Positions 1 to 7,992 of a DNA stretch of 64,000 nt are shown one piece after another. The notes under the pieces are model-generated. The model did not search any database. It worked only from the letters and a program-made list of their open reading frames with translations, and was not told where the DNA came from. Source of the stretch: Tundrisphaera sp051175315 (lineage in GTDB: Bacteria; Planctomycetota; Planctomycetia; Isosphaerales; Isosphaeraceae); NCBI RefSeq assembly GCF_051175315.1, contig NZ_CP195100.1, forward strand, positions 6,076,001-6,140,000. The letters run 5' to 3'. How positions within the stretch are numbered: position 1 is the stretch's first letter; the number at the start of each line of letters is the position of its first letter. Both the position numbers and the translations under genes were made by a program.

Positions 1-879
1 GGGACGCCGCCGATGGAACTCTCGATCGTCGCCCGTTACGCCCTGGCCCGGCTGGCCGCCGAGGGGCGGATCGTCGAGCGGTCGTATGTCGGGACGTTCC
101 TCTCCGCCCTGGAGATGGCCGGCGTGTCGCTCTCCGCCCTGGCCCTGGATGACGATCGCCTGGCCCGGCTCGACGCCCCGACCGGGGCCCCGGCCTGGCC
201 CAACGCCCCGGCGCGTGCCCGTTCCACCCCCCCGGCACCTGCCGAGGCGGCGGAGACGGCCGGCCGGCCGACCCCGGCGACCCCGGCCTCGACGGAGGCC
301 GGGCGGTCCCTGGGCTCGGCCCTCCAACGCGCGGCGCACACCCTGATCGACCACGCCGATCGCCTGACCGACCTGGATCAGAAGGTGGGCGACGGCGACC
401 TCGGGATCAGCCTGGCCCGGGGGTCGCGTGCCGTGCTCGAAGCCCTGCCGACCTGGCCGCTCGACGACCCGGCCGCCACCCTGTCGGCGCTCGGCACCCT
501 GCTCCAGCGCGTGCTGGGCGGGACCTCGGGGCCGATGTACGCCATGCTCGCCTTCCGGGCCGCCTCGGCGCTCCGCGACGACCCGGCCGCCTGGCCGGAC
601 GCCTTCCGCGACGGGGTCGCCGGGGTAATCGAGTTGGGCGGGGCCCGGGCCGGCGATCGGACGATGCTGGACGCCTTGATCCCCGCGTCGGAGGCCCTGG
701 CCGAAGGAAGGTCGCTCCGAGAGGCGATCGAGGCCGCCGAGGCGGGTGCCGAGGCGACCGCCGCGATGATGCCCCGGCGCGGGCGGTCGAGTTACCTCGG
801 CGACCGCGCCCTGGGCCATCCCGACCCGGGCGCCGTGGCCGTCGCCCTCTGGCTGAGGGCGATCGGGCCGGATCGTTGA
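1..879 (+). CDS. Dihydroxyacetone kinase, DhaK-DhaL fusion, 3' part only
   Basis: The frame is open from base 1, so the gene starts left of the window. The first residues (GTPPMEL, then a VGTFL..LEMAGVSL stretch) look like the end of a DhaK dihydroxyacetone-binding domain. A Pro/Ala linker follows, then a DhaL domain over roughly the last 190 residues. The DhaL Mg-nucleotide motif is visible as LTDLDQKVGDGDLG near bases 370-402. DhaL domains bind Mg-ATP and phosphorylate the ketone or aldehyde held covalently by DhaK. A DhaK-linker-DhaL fusion is the ATP-dependent form, not the PTS-dependent split form. The DhaK active-site histidine lies outside the window, so catalytic competence cannot be judged. 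Substrate (dihydroxyacetone or another triose or tetrose) is uncertain. Confidence 0.88.
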   Translation, partial: GTPPMELSIVARYALARLAAEGRIVERSYVGTFLSALEMAGVSLSALALDDDRLARLDAPTGAPAWPNAPARARSTPPAPAEAAETAGRPTPATPASTEAGRSLGSALQRAAHTLIDHADRLTDLDQKVGDGDLGISLARGSRAVLEALPTWPLDDPAATLSALGTLLQRVLGGTSGPMYAMLAFRAASALRDDPAAWPDAFRDGVAGVIELGGARAGDRTMLDALIPASEALAEGRSLREAIEAAEAGAEATAAMMPRRGRSSYLGDRALGHPDPGAVAVALWLRAIGPDR

Positions 880-880
880 A

Positions 881-1180
881 TTACTTCTGCTTGGCGACCC
901 AGGCCACGTGGCGGGCGATCGCCTCGTGGCTCAACAGGGCTTCCTTGGTCGCGTAGCGTGCGGCGAGTTCCTTCTCGTCGGGGATCAGGTCGTGGATCCC
1001 CGAGTGGCACGGGCTGCACAGATAGAGGCCGGAGTGCCGCATCTCGGCCTTGGTGTACTGGTCCTTGAACCGGTTCTTCTTGTGGACCGACTTCGGGATC
1101 AGGTGGTGGAAGGTCAGCGGCTTGTCGCGGTCGCAAAGTTCGCAGGCATCGGGCTCGGCCGGAGGGGCCATCGTGGGCAT
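881..1180 (-). CDS. HNH-type zinc-binding protein, 99 aa
   Basis: Small protein with an HNH-like zinc fold: a CELC pair (C13, C16), a His-His pair in FHHLIPKS (H25, H26), and a second knuckle LCSPCH (C55, C58) with H63. This spacing matches small stand-alone HNH proteins of cyanobacteria and planctomycetes. Their nuclease activity and role are not established. The stop lies one base beyond the convergent DhaKL gene, and the gene is the last of a long minus-strand run. Real gene: high confidence. Nuclease activity: inference only. Confidence 0.75.
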   Translation of the reverse strand: MPTMAPPAEPDACELCDRDKPLTFHHLIPKSVHKKNRFKDQYTKAEMRHSGLYLCSPCHSGIHDLIPDEKELAARYATKEALLSHEAIARHVAWVAKQK

Positions 1181-1241
1181 CTCGACCGCGGTCTCGGATC
1201 GGCGTGCGCGAGAAATGGGAGTAGCTCCGGGGAGGGATAAT

Positions 1242-1643
1242 TCAGGGCCTGGGTGCGAAATACGTTCGGATCAGTTCGGGCAGTTCGAGCGTGAACTTGC
1301 TGCGGGGCATGACCGGGTCGCAGCCGGCGGCGCGGGCCGAGGCCAGCGCGTCGGTGTCGACGTGGGACCCGAACGCGAGGAACGGCGTCGAGGCCGGGAT
1401 CAGCTCGCGGAATCGGGCGAGGTTGGCGGGGGCGACGAGGTCGCCGGCGGCCAGGTCGGCGAACACGGCGACCGGCGTCCAGCGTCCCAGCATCGCCGAC
1501 GCCAGGGCCACGTTGCCGGCGACGATCACCTTGTGGCCCAGGGCCGAGGCGGTGCCGGTGACCTTGGACGTGAAGATCAGGTCGCGGGACAACAGGAGGC
1601 CGGCCGGCCCCTCAGGGACCGGGACGTTCAGAGATTCGTTCAT
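1242..1643 (-). CDS. Degenerate receiver-like (CheY-fold) protein
   Basis: 133-residue protein starting MNESLNVP. Its ATG overlaps the stop of the upstream HAD gene by one base (TGATG), which supports this start and translational coupling. The sequence alternates hydrophobic strands and helices like a CheY-fold receiver (LLLSRDLIFTSKV, VIVAGNVALASAM, PVAVFADLA, FLAFGSHVDTDALASARAAGCD). The acidic pocket is poor: no DD pair follows strand 1, and the phospho-acceptor position is FADLA. The family is probably a pseudo-receiver that acts by protein binding and not by phosphotransfer. I do not know its partner. The AGCD near the end resembles the strand-5 region of receivers. Confidence 0.7.
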   Translation of the reverse strand: MNESLNVPVPEGPAGLLLSRDLIFTSKVTGTASALGHKVIVAGNVALASAMLGRWTPVAVFADLAAGDLVAPANLARFRELIPASTPFLAFGSHVDTDALASARAAGCDPVMPRSKFTLELPELIRTYFAPRP

Positions 1644-2353
1644 CAGTGTCCATTCGTCCCCGGGGCGGAGAAGGTTCGATCGACCCAGTCGGGGGTGAAC
1701 TCGGCGGTGGTCGCCAGGGTCGCGTCGGCGCCGGACCCGGCCAGCTCGGGCTGGGAATAGGTCTGGGCCACGCCGACGGCGAGCATGCCGGCTCCCTTGG
1801 CCGAGGCCACGCCCTGGAGGCTGTCCTCGATCACCAGGCACTCGCCGGGCTGGAGGTCGCCGAGGCCGGGCAGGGCGCGGAGCGCCTCGTAGGCCAGGCG
1901 ATAGCCTTCGGGGTCGGGCTTGCCGCGGCTGGTGTCCTCGGCCGAGACGATCGGCCCGACCCGGTCCCGGACCTTCAGCCGCTTCAGGGCCAGCTCGATT
2001 TCGGGCCGGAGGGCCCCGGAGTTGATCGCGATCGGCCAGCGGTCGGCCATCGCGGTGACGACCTCCCCGGCCCCCGGGAAGTAGGGCAAGCCTCCTTCGG
2101 CGACTTCGAGGTAACGCTTCGCCTTGCGGGCGATCATGTCATCGACCCGGGCCCGGCCGGCCTCCTGCCCCGCGTCGGTGAGGGCCGCCTCGAAGCAGCC
2201 CCGGTCATCGAAGCCGAGGTAGTCCTCGTGGTAGGCCTTCATATCGAAGGGGACGCCTTCCTCGGCGAGGATTTCGCGGAAGAGGTCGCAGTGGACCGAC
2301 TCGTCATCGAGCAGGACGCCATTGAAGTCGAAGATCACCGCACGAATCGTCAC
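1643..2353 (-). CDS. HAD-superfamily hydrolase (beta-phosphoglucomutase/phosphatase-like)
   Basis: 236 residues with a helical cap after motif I, as in subfamily IA HAD enzymes. Motif I is DFNGVLLDD with nucleophile D9. The second Asp, the usual general acid/base, is replaced by N11. Motif II is S112 in INSGALRP, motif III is K145 in GKPDPEGY, and motif IV is VIEDS with E176 and D177. The fold and Mg site are therefore intact. The Asn in motif I means phosphatase or mutase activity should not be assumed. It sits 36 bp downstream of the PII gene and overlaps the receiver-like gene. Substrate unknown. Confidence 0.85.
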   Translation of the reverse strand: MTIRAVIFDFNGVLLDDESVHCDLFREILAEEGVPFDMKAYHEDYLGFDDRGCFEAALTDAGQEAGRARVDDMIARKAKRYLEVAEGGLPYFPGAGEVVTAMADRWPIAINSGALRPEIELALKRLKVRDRVGPIVSAEDTSRGKPDPEGYRLAYEALRALPGLGDLQPGECLVIEDSLQGVASAKGAGMLAVGVAQTYSQPELAGSGADATLATTAEFTPDWVDRTFSAPGTNGH

Positions 2354-2389
2354 CGTCGTCGCCCCTTGCCTTCTCGCATGCGCCTGGGA

Positions 2390-2737
2390 TCAGATCGCCT
2401 CGGGCCCGCGCTCGCCCGTCCGGATCCGGATGCAATCGTCCATCGGCAGGATGAAGATCTTGCCGTCGCCGATCTTGCCATCGGGCCCGCTCCGCCCGGC
2501 CTGGATGATCGCGTTGACCGTCGGCTCCACGAAATCCTCGTTGACGGCGATCTGCAGCTCGATCTTCCGCAGCAGGTTCACCGTGATCTCGTGGCCCCGA
2601 TACACCTCGGTGTACCCCTTCTGCCGGCCGAACCCCTGGACGTCGGTCACGGTCAGGCGGAAGACCTCGACCTGGGAGAGGGCTTCCTTGACCGCCTCCA
2701 GCTTCGTCGGCTGGATGATCGCGATGATCAGCTTCAT
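2390..2737 (-). CDS. glnB: Nitrogen regulatory protein PII
   Basis: 115-residue PII trimer subunit that senses ATP/ADP and 2-oxoglutarate and relays nitrogen status to partner proteins. Hallmarks present: GFGRQKG (36-41), K58 in the T-loop region, and the nucleotide-binding GKIGDGKIF and CIRIRTGE segments. Aligned by eye to E. coli GlnB, position 51, the uridylylated Tyr, is Ile (YRGHEI), while Tyr46 is kept. The loop before GKIGDGK carries three extra residues (GPD). Control by uridylylation at Tyr51 is therefore not possible here. No amtB or glnA is adjacent. It precedes the HAD gene, and a protein kinase lies upstream. Confidence 0.95.
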   Translation of the reverse strand: MKLIIAIIQPTKLEAVKEALSQVEVFRLTVTDVQGFGRQKGYTEVYRGHEITVNLLRKIELQIAVNEDFVEPTVNAIIQAGRSGPDGKIGDGKIFILPMDDCIRIRTGERGPEAI

Positions 2738-2838
2738 GGAGGACGACCCGGCGGGTGGGGACGGTCGGTGGGGACTTCCGAGTAGAGTCCTCTATTGTGG
2801 CCAAACCGCACGGCTCGTCAAGCGGCGAATCGGGCCGA

Positions 2839-3972
2839 TCAGGGATGTCCGGCCGCGTGGGGGTCCACCCGGCGGAGCACGCGGGTCAGGGCCAGGCGCA
2901 GTTCGGCGGGGGTTGCATAGCGGTGGGCCGGGTCTTTCTGGAGGCATCGCTGGACGATCTCGTCGATCGCCCCGGCCTCGCGGGCATACTTCTTGGGGAT
3001 GAACGGGACCACCGAAGGAGGGGCGTATTTGGTGTGCTGGCGGTCGTACTTGGCGAGGGTCTTGCCCCGGAACGGGGTCCCGTGGGTCAGCATCTCGAAC
3101 AGGACGATGCCGAATGCATAGATGTCGGCCAGGCTGTCCACCGCCTTGGAGTCGCGGAACTGCTCAGGGGCCATGTATGGCAATGTGCCGAGCAGCGAGC
3201 CGGTCTGGGTGACCCGGGCCGACCGACTCTCTCCATTGGAACCCGTCGTAAACGACGTATCCTGATCCGAGATCGAGTGGTTCGCCGAAGGATGCTCAGC
3301 CTGGGCCGACGCCGCTTCCGGCTTCGGCGCGGGGGGAGGTTTCTCGGCCTCGTCGGGCGGAGGCCCCTCGACGCCGGAATAATAATGGGGGACCGGGGCG
3401 ACCGGCTCGTCCAGGTCGATCCCCTGGGGGGAGATGCCCGCATCGAAGGATTCGAAAAGCTCGTCGCGGATCACGGCGAGCCCGAAATCGGTGATCTTGA
3501 GCATCCCGTCGACGGACACCAGGAGATTGCCGGGCTTCACGTCGCGATGGCACCGCAGCCCCTGGCGGATCGCATGCTCCATCCCCAGGCAGAATTGGAT
3601 CCCGTAGCGGAGGGCCTGGACCACGTCCAGCGTCGGCGAGCCGATCCGCTTGCGGAGGTCGCCGCCGGTCACCAGTTCCAGGACGATGTGCGGCTTGCCG
3701 TCGATCTCCGCCACTTCATGAGCGTGGACGATGTTGGGATGGGAGCCGAGCTGGACCCAGATCCGGCATTCGGCCGCGAACCGGGCCCGCCGATCATGAT
3801 CGTCGAGCCACTCGTCGCGCAACGTCTTGAGGGCGACCACCTGGCGGCCGGCCGCGCCGAGCCGATCGTGCGTGACGTAGACCACGCCCATCCCGCCGGG
3901 GTGGACGGCGAAGACCTCGAAACGGTCGGCAATCCAATCGCCTTCCGACCTGAGACCCGCCTTGCGTCGCAT
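2839..3972 (-). CDS. Ser/Thr protein kinase with long activation-segment insertion
   Basis: 377-residue Hanks-type kinase. Visible elements: glycine loop HPGGMGVVY (24-32), VALK lysine K49, alphaC Glu near 68, HRDVKPGN (142-149), DFG (162-164), APE (268-270), DIYAFG (283-288). About 90 extra residues, acidic then Pro/Ala-rich, separate DFG from the GTLPYMAPE segment. Typical bacterial kinases have about 20-25 there. There is no transmembrane helix or sensor domain, so it is cytosolic. It is co-oriented with ftsY (76 bp upstream) and glnB (101 bp downstream). Substrate unknown. Confidence 0.92.
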   Translation of the reverse strand: MRRKAGLRSEGDWIADRFEVFAVHPGGMGVVYVTHDRLGAAGRQVVALKTLRDEWLDDHDRRARFAAECRIWVQLGSHPNIVHAHEVAEIDGKPHIVLELVTGGDLRKRIGSPTLDVVQALRYGIQFCLGMEHAIRQGLRCHRDVKPGNLLVSVDGMLKITDFGLAVIRDELFESFDAGISPQGIDLDEPVAPVPHYYSGVEGPPPDEAEKPPPAPKPEAASAQAEHPSANHSISDQDTSFTTGSNGESRSARVTQTGSLLGTLPYMAPEQFRDSKAVDSLADIYAFGIVLFEMLTHGTPFRGKTLAKYDRQHTKYAPPSVVPFIPKKYAREAGAIDEIVQRCLQKDPAHRYATPAELRLALTRVLRRVDPHAAGHP

Positions 3973-4048
3973 CGTCGGATCCTCAAGCGAGCGACCTGAT
4001 CGGCGTCCGTCATCGGGATCAACAGCAAATGTCTCGCCAGTCGCCGGC

Positions 4049-4954
4049 TCAGGAGAACAACGACTCGACGAACGGCTCGGGCTCGAACGGCTGGAGATCC
4101 TCGATCCCCTCGCCGATCCCCACGAACTTCACCGGCAGCTTGAGGATCTGGCGGATCGCCACGACGACGCCCCCCTTGGCGGTGCCGTCGAGCTTGGTCA
4201 GGATCACCCCCGTGCAGCCGATCGACTTGGTGAACTCCTCGGCCTGCCGGATGGCGTTCTGCCCGTTGGTCGCGTCCAGCACCAGCAGGACCTCGTGCGG
4301 GGCGCCGGCGATTTTGCGGGCGATCACCCCGCGGACCTTCTCCAGCTCGCGCATCAGGTGGGCCTGGGTGTGCAGCCGGCCGGCCGTGTCGACGATCAGG
4401 ACGTCGACCCCGCGCGCCAGGGCCCGATCGCACGCGTCGTGGGCCACGCTGGCCGGGTCGGACCCGGGGGCCCCGCGCACCAGGGCCGAGCCCGACCGTT
4501 CGGCCCACACGGCCAGCTGGTCGGCGGCGGCGGCGCGGAAGGTGTCGCAGGCGGCCAGCAGGATCGTCTTGCCCTCGTCCTTGAGACGCTGGGCGAGCTT
4601 GGCGATCGAGGTCGTCTTGCCCGAGCCATTGATCCCGGCGATCAGATAGACCGTCGGCTTGCTGGGGGAGACGGCGAGAGCCCCCGGCTTCGTGTCGGCC
4701 AGGAGGGTCCGGAACTCCCCCTTGACGAACTCGACGAGGTCCTCGTTGGCGGTCTTGTCCGCGAACGCCTCCCGGACGCGATCGACCACGGTGCGGGTGG
4801 CCGAGACCCCCACATCGGCCCGGATGAGCCTGGCTTCCAGCTCATCCAAAAAGTCCTGATCCACCTTGCGGCCAAACCAGGAGCGGACGTCGAACAGGCG
4901 GGCCGTTTTGGAGAGGCCCTGGCGGAATCGGTCGAGCAGAGACTTGAACGCCAT
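4049..4954 (-). CDS. ftsY: Signal recognition particle receptor FtsY
   Basis: 301-residue SRP receptor GTPase that docks SRP-ribosome complexes at the membrane for co-translational insertion. It has the NG domain only: N domain 1-95, then G1 GINGSGKTT (108-116), DTFRAAA (137-143), DTAGR (189-193) and TKLDGTAKGG (253-262). The long acidic A domain of E. coli FtsY is absent. The start is set at MAFKSLLDRF. The frame is open further upstream, but that sequence overlaps the PHP gene and has no similarity to FtsY. Confidence 0.96.
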   Translation of the reverse strand: MAFKSLLDRFRQGLSKTARLFDVRSWFGRKVDQDFLDELEARLIRADVGVSATRTVVDRVREAFADKTANEDLVEFVKGEFRTLLADTKPGALAVSPSKPTVYLIAGINGSGKTTSIAKLAQRLKDEGKTILLAACDTFRAAAADQLAVWAERSGSALVRGAPGSDPASVAHDACDRALARGVDVLIVDTAGRLHTQAHLMRELEKVRGVIARKIAGAPHEVLLVLDATNGQNAIRQAEEFTKSIGCTGVILTKLDGTAKGGVVVAIRQILKLPVKFVGIGEGIEDLQPFEPEPFVESLFS

Positions 4955-5018
4955 GGTCGCGGGATCTGGGGCCCGAGGGCCGCCGTCTCGGGGAGGAGTG
5001 GGGGAAGATCGGGTCGAC

Positions 5019-5897
5019 TCACGGGGCCGCGAGGGCCGACGCCCGATCGCGGAGGGAGGCCAGTTCGATGGCGGATGTGGTGATGGCGCCGACCCAACGC
5101 CCGGGGCGATCCGGGGCGTGGAAATCGGTCCCGGCGATCGGGACCAAGTCCATCCGCCCGGCATGATCGCGCCAGCGACGGCCCAGCCGGGTGTTGATGC
5201 CGGGGCCGTCCACCTCGATCGAGCCCAAACCGGCCTCCGCCATCGATCGAAGATCGATTTCCCGTAGATCATAGGGGGGATGGGCCAGTCCGGCAACCCC
5301 GCCGGCCCCCCGGATCAAGTCGATGGCCCGATCCCACGCGACGCGCGGCTTGGGAACCTGGGCCGGCCCCCCATCCCCGAGGAACCGGGCGAACGCCTCG
5401 CGCGAGGATTCGACCTGCCGGGTCCTCGCCAGCCAGTCGGCCAGGTGCTTCCGCCCGAGGGTGGCCCTCGGGAACATCGACCTCAACTGATCGAGGTCGA
5501 CGGCGACGCCGAGTCCGGCCAGCCGCCCGGCCATCGCCTCGATGCGATCGCGACGCGCGACGCGGAGCCGGTCGGCCTCGGCCCCGAGTCCCGGATCGTC
5601 GTCGCGGACGAAGTGGCCGAGGATGTGGATCTCGCGCCCCTCCCGCTCGGCGGTCAGTTCGATCCCGGCGATCAACTCGACGCCGACGCGGTCCGCCTCG
5701 GGGCGGGCCACGGCGATGGCCGAGAGGGTGTCATGGTCCGTGATCGCCACGGCCCCCAGCCCGACGGCGGCGGCCGCCCGCACGATCTCGCCCGGCGAGC
5801 AGACCCCGTCGGAATGGGTAGTGTGGACGTGGAGGTCGGCCACCGACGCCCGGGGCGACGCCGGCCGGGCCGGGCCGGGCCGGCGTGCGGGCATCAC
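5019..5897 (-). CDS. PHP-domain phosphoesterase
   Basis: 292-residue PHP-family protein with the metal-binding motifs DLHVHTTHSDG (21-31), ITDHDT, a GIELTAE segment, AHPPYD and a late GTDFHAP. This pattern fits the YciV/RNase AM group, which hydrolyses 3',5'-nucleoside bisphosphates and trims RNA 5' ends. The exact substrate here is an inference. The start ATG overlaps the nusB stop by 4 bp (ATGA), so the two are probably translationally coupled. Confidence 0.88.
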   Translation of the reverse strand: MMPARRPGPARPASPRASVADLHVHTTHSDGVCSPGEIVRAAAAVGLGAVAITDHDTLSAIAVARPEADRVGVELIAGIELTAEREGREIHILGHFVRDDDPGLGAEADRLRVARRDRIEAMAGRLAGLGVAVDLDQLRSMFPRATLGRKHLADWLARTRQVESSREAFARFLGDGGPAQVPKPRVAWDRAIDLIRGAGGVAGLAHPPYDLREIDLRSMAEAGLGSIEVDGPGINTRLGRRWRDHAGRMDLVPIAGTDFHAPDRPGRWVGAITTSAIELASLRDRASALAAP

Positions 5898-6424
5898 TCG
5901 GCCCCGGCAGGGCCGGCCGGCCCGGGCTCGGGATCGGGATCGGACGGCGGCGCATCGGCCGGGCTGTCCGGGCCCGGGTCGGGCAGGACCACGGCCGCGG
6001 CCTCGGCGGCGCGGGTACGGGCGGCGTCCGCCGACTGGAGCCGGTCGAGGATCCCGTTCACGAACCGGCTCGACTGGGCGGTGCTGTACCGCTTGGCCAG
6101 TTCCAGCGCCTCGTTGATCGCCACCTTCACCGGCACGTCCGGGCAGAACAGCAACTCGAAGGCGCCCAGGCGGAGGATGTTGCGGTCGATGGCCGCCATC
6201 CGATCGATCTTCCAGTTCTCGGCGACGTCCTGGATGACCGCGTCGATCCGCTCCTGGTGCTCGTGGACCCCGGCGACCAGCGCTGAGGCGAAGGCATTCA
6301 GGGTCGGATCGCCGAGCCTGCGTTCGATGAATCGGGCGATCTCTGCGGGTTTCTGGCCCGGGTTCTGCTCCATCTGATACAAAACCTGGAGGGCGATCTC
6401 ACGCCCTCGTGTCCGTCGGGTCAT
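5894..6424 (-). CDS. nusB: Transcription antitermination factor NusB
   Basis: 176-residue NusB, an RNA-binding factor that joins NusE (S10) at boxA for rRNA antitermination. The N-terminus RRTRGREIALQVLYQME and the C-terminal VAINEALELAKRYST..SSRFVNGILD are classic. The last 35 residues are a Pro/Asp/Ala-rich tail not found in short NusB proteins. It is followed by the overlapping PHP gene and ftsY. Confidence 0.95.
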   Translation of the reverse strand: MTRRTRGREIALQVLYQMEQNPGQKPAEIARFIERRLGDPTLNAFASALVAGVHEHQERIDAVIQDVAENWKIDRMAAIDRNILRLGAFELLFCPDVPVKVAINEALELAKRYSTAQSSRFVNGILDRLQSADAARTRAAEAAAVVLPDPGPDSPADAPPSDPDPEPGPAGPAGAE

Positions 6425-6539
6425 GGCTGAAATCTCGGGGCCAGGGAGCCGTGCCGGTCCTCCGTCGCGGGCCCGGGGCAGGCGGTTCGTCCACCCGCGA
6501 TCATACGCAACGGCCCGGGCGATCGTGAAGGGGAGAAGC

Positions 6540-7058
6540 TCACCGCCGCAGCGCGACCAGATCCTTGTAGGCCGCCACGGCCATCCGGTCGCACGCCTCG
6601 TTCTCCTCGTGGCCGTTGTGGCCCAGGACCACCTTCACCTTCACCTGATGGCGGGCCACCAGCATGTCGAGCTTCTGCCACAGATCCAGGTTCACCACCG
6701 GCTTGAACCCGCTCCCTTCCCGACGCCTCCAGCCGTTGGCCTTCCACTTGGGCATCCATTCCTGGATCCCCTTGCCGACGTAGGTGCTATCCGTGACCAG
6801 TTCCACCTGGCAGGGTCGCTTGAGCGTGGCGAGCCCCTCGATGGCGCCGGTCAGCTCCATCCGGTTGTTGGTGGTCTGGGGCTCGGCCCCCTTGCCGTCG
6901 CGGACCTGCCCGCTGGCCGGGTGCTTGAGGATGAACGCCCAGCCGCCGGGGCCGGGGTTGCCGCTGCATGCCCCGTCGGTGAAGAGGCGGACGAAATTGG
7001 GGGGGCTGGAAGGGTCGGGCATCATGCGGTCGATCATCCCTGCCGGGGCCGGAGGCAA
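6540..7058 (-). CDS. rnhA: Ribonuclease HI
   Basis: Up to 172 residues. It removes the RNA strand of RNA-DNA hybrids. The catalytic DEDD set is present: D28 in FTDGACSGNPGPGGW, E68 in RMELTGA, D90 in VTDSTYV, D157 in ENEACDRMA, plus the flexible-loop His in GHNGHEENE. The basic handle (KWKANGWRRREG) is present. The start is uncertain: Met12 or Met13 (bases 7020-7025) would remove a non-conserved leader and is equally likely. It lies between lexA and nusB on the same strand. Confidence 0.95.
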   Translation of the reverse strand: MPPAPAGMIDRMMPDPSSPPNFVRLFTDGACSGNPGPGGWAFILKHPASGQVRDGKGAEPQTTNNRMELTGAIEGLATLKRPCQVELVTDSTYVGKGIQEWMPKWKANGWRRREGSGFKPVVNLDLWQKLDMLVARHQVKVKVVLGHNGHEENEACDRMAVAAYKDLVALRR

Positions 7059-7137
7059 AACGGAGCCGGGCGGACGCGATGCCCGCCCGGTCGATCGAAG
7101 TGATCTGGCCCCACCCTAACGAGGGGCCGCCCCGGGC

Positions 7138-7761
7138 TCAATACTTCCGGACGACCCCGACCAGCACGCCGATGATATCGACCTTGTCGCGGAAGATCGG
7201 CTTCATGGTCTTGTTGGCCGGCTCCAGGCGGATCCGGTTCCGCTCCTTGAAGAAGGTCTTGAGGGTGGCCTCGCCTTCCTCGTCGCGAACCGCCACGATC
7301 TGGCCGTCGCGGGCCTGCTCCTGGCGGTGGATGATCACATAGTCGCCGTCGGCGATGTGGGCGTCGATCATCGACTCGCCGGTGACGCGGAGGGCGAACT
7401 TGTCGTCGGCCCCTTCCCACTCGGTGAACTCCAACTCCTCGTCGACCTGCTCGATCGCCTCGATCGGCGAGCCGGCGGCGATCCGCCCGAGCAGCTTGAC
7501 GCCGGTCGGCGACGGGGCCGACGCGGGGGCCGAGGTCGGGTCGTCGACCAGCGAGATCGCCCGCGACATGTTGGGCTCGCGGTTGATCAGCCCCTTCTTC
7601 TGGAGCGCCTTGAGGTGGCACATCACCCCGTTGGGGCTCTTGATCTCGAATTCGTTGCCGATCTCGCGGACGGTCGGGCCGTAGCCCCGCCCCTGGATCT
7701 TGCTCCGAATGAAGATGTAGATGTCTTTCTGGCGTGAGGTCAAGGCTTCGAGGTCGGCCAT
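7138..7761 (-). CDS. lexA: SOS repressor LexA
   Basis: 207 residues. N-terminal winged helix (1-65; LTSRQKDIYIFI..GYGPTVREIG), linker, then the S24 autoprotease domain. The cleavage bond is A96-G97 in GRIAAGSPIEA, the nucleophile is S130 in GESMIDA, and the general base is K168 in ATLKTFF. The start MADLEALTSRQ matches the family. A longer open frame upstream has no similarity. RecA-stimulated self-cleavage derepresses SOS genes. Autoregulation is expected for the family, but I cannot define this lineage's operator. A 13-bp palindrome lies upstream at 7922-7934. Confidence 0.95.
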   Translation of the reverse strand: MADLEALTSRQKDIYIFIRSKIQGRGYGPTVREIGNEFEIKSPNGVMCHLKALQKKGLINREPNMSRAISLVDDPTSAPASAPSPTGVKLLGRIAAGSPIEAIEQVDEELEFTEWEGADDKFALRVTGESMIDAHIADGDYVIIHRQEQARDGQIVAVRDEEGEATLKTFFKERNRIRLEPANKTMKPIFRDKVDIIGVLVGVVRKY

Positions 7762-7921
7762 GGGCTGGCACTCCGTAGGGAGGAAGGGTCGATCCTTCGG
7801 CCCTCCGAAGGAAGCCCCCGCGCGGGGCGCGAGGAGGGTCATCGATGATGCCATGACGTACGAACACCACCTGACCCTTTGACGGCTAATGTACACCGGT
7901 CGCCCAGCGCACGCGAGAACA

Positions 7922-7934
7922 TTTTCCCGGAAAA
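7922..7934. promoter_or_regulatory. 13-bp palindrome upstream of lexA (TTTTCCcGGAAAA)
   Basis: A perfect inverted repeat with a one-base centre, AT-flanked in a very GC-rich genome. It lies about 160 bp upstream of the lexA ATG and 59 bp beyond the stop of the SMI1-like gene. It could be an operator or part of the lexA promoter region. It matches neither the E. coli (CTGT-N8-ACAG) nor the Gram-positive (GAAC-N4-GTTC) LexA box, so the assignment is tentative. Confidence 0.3.
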
Positions 7935-7992
7935 ATCGTTGACTCCACGTCCTGCGCCCGAACAACCCTCCGACTCGTGCCCCCGCCGCCGA

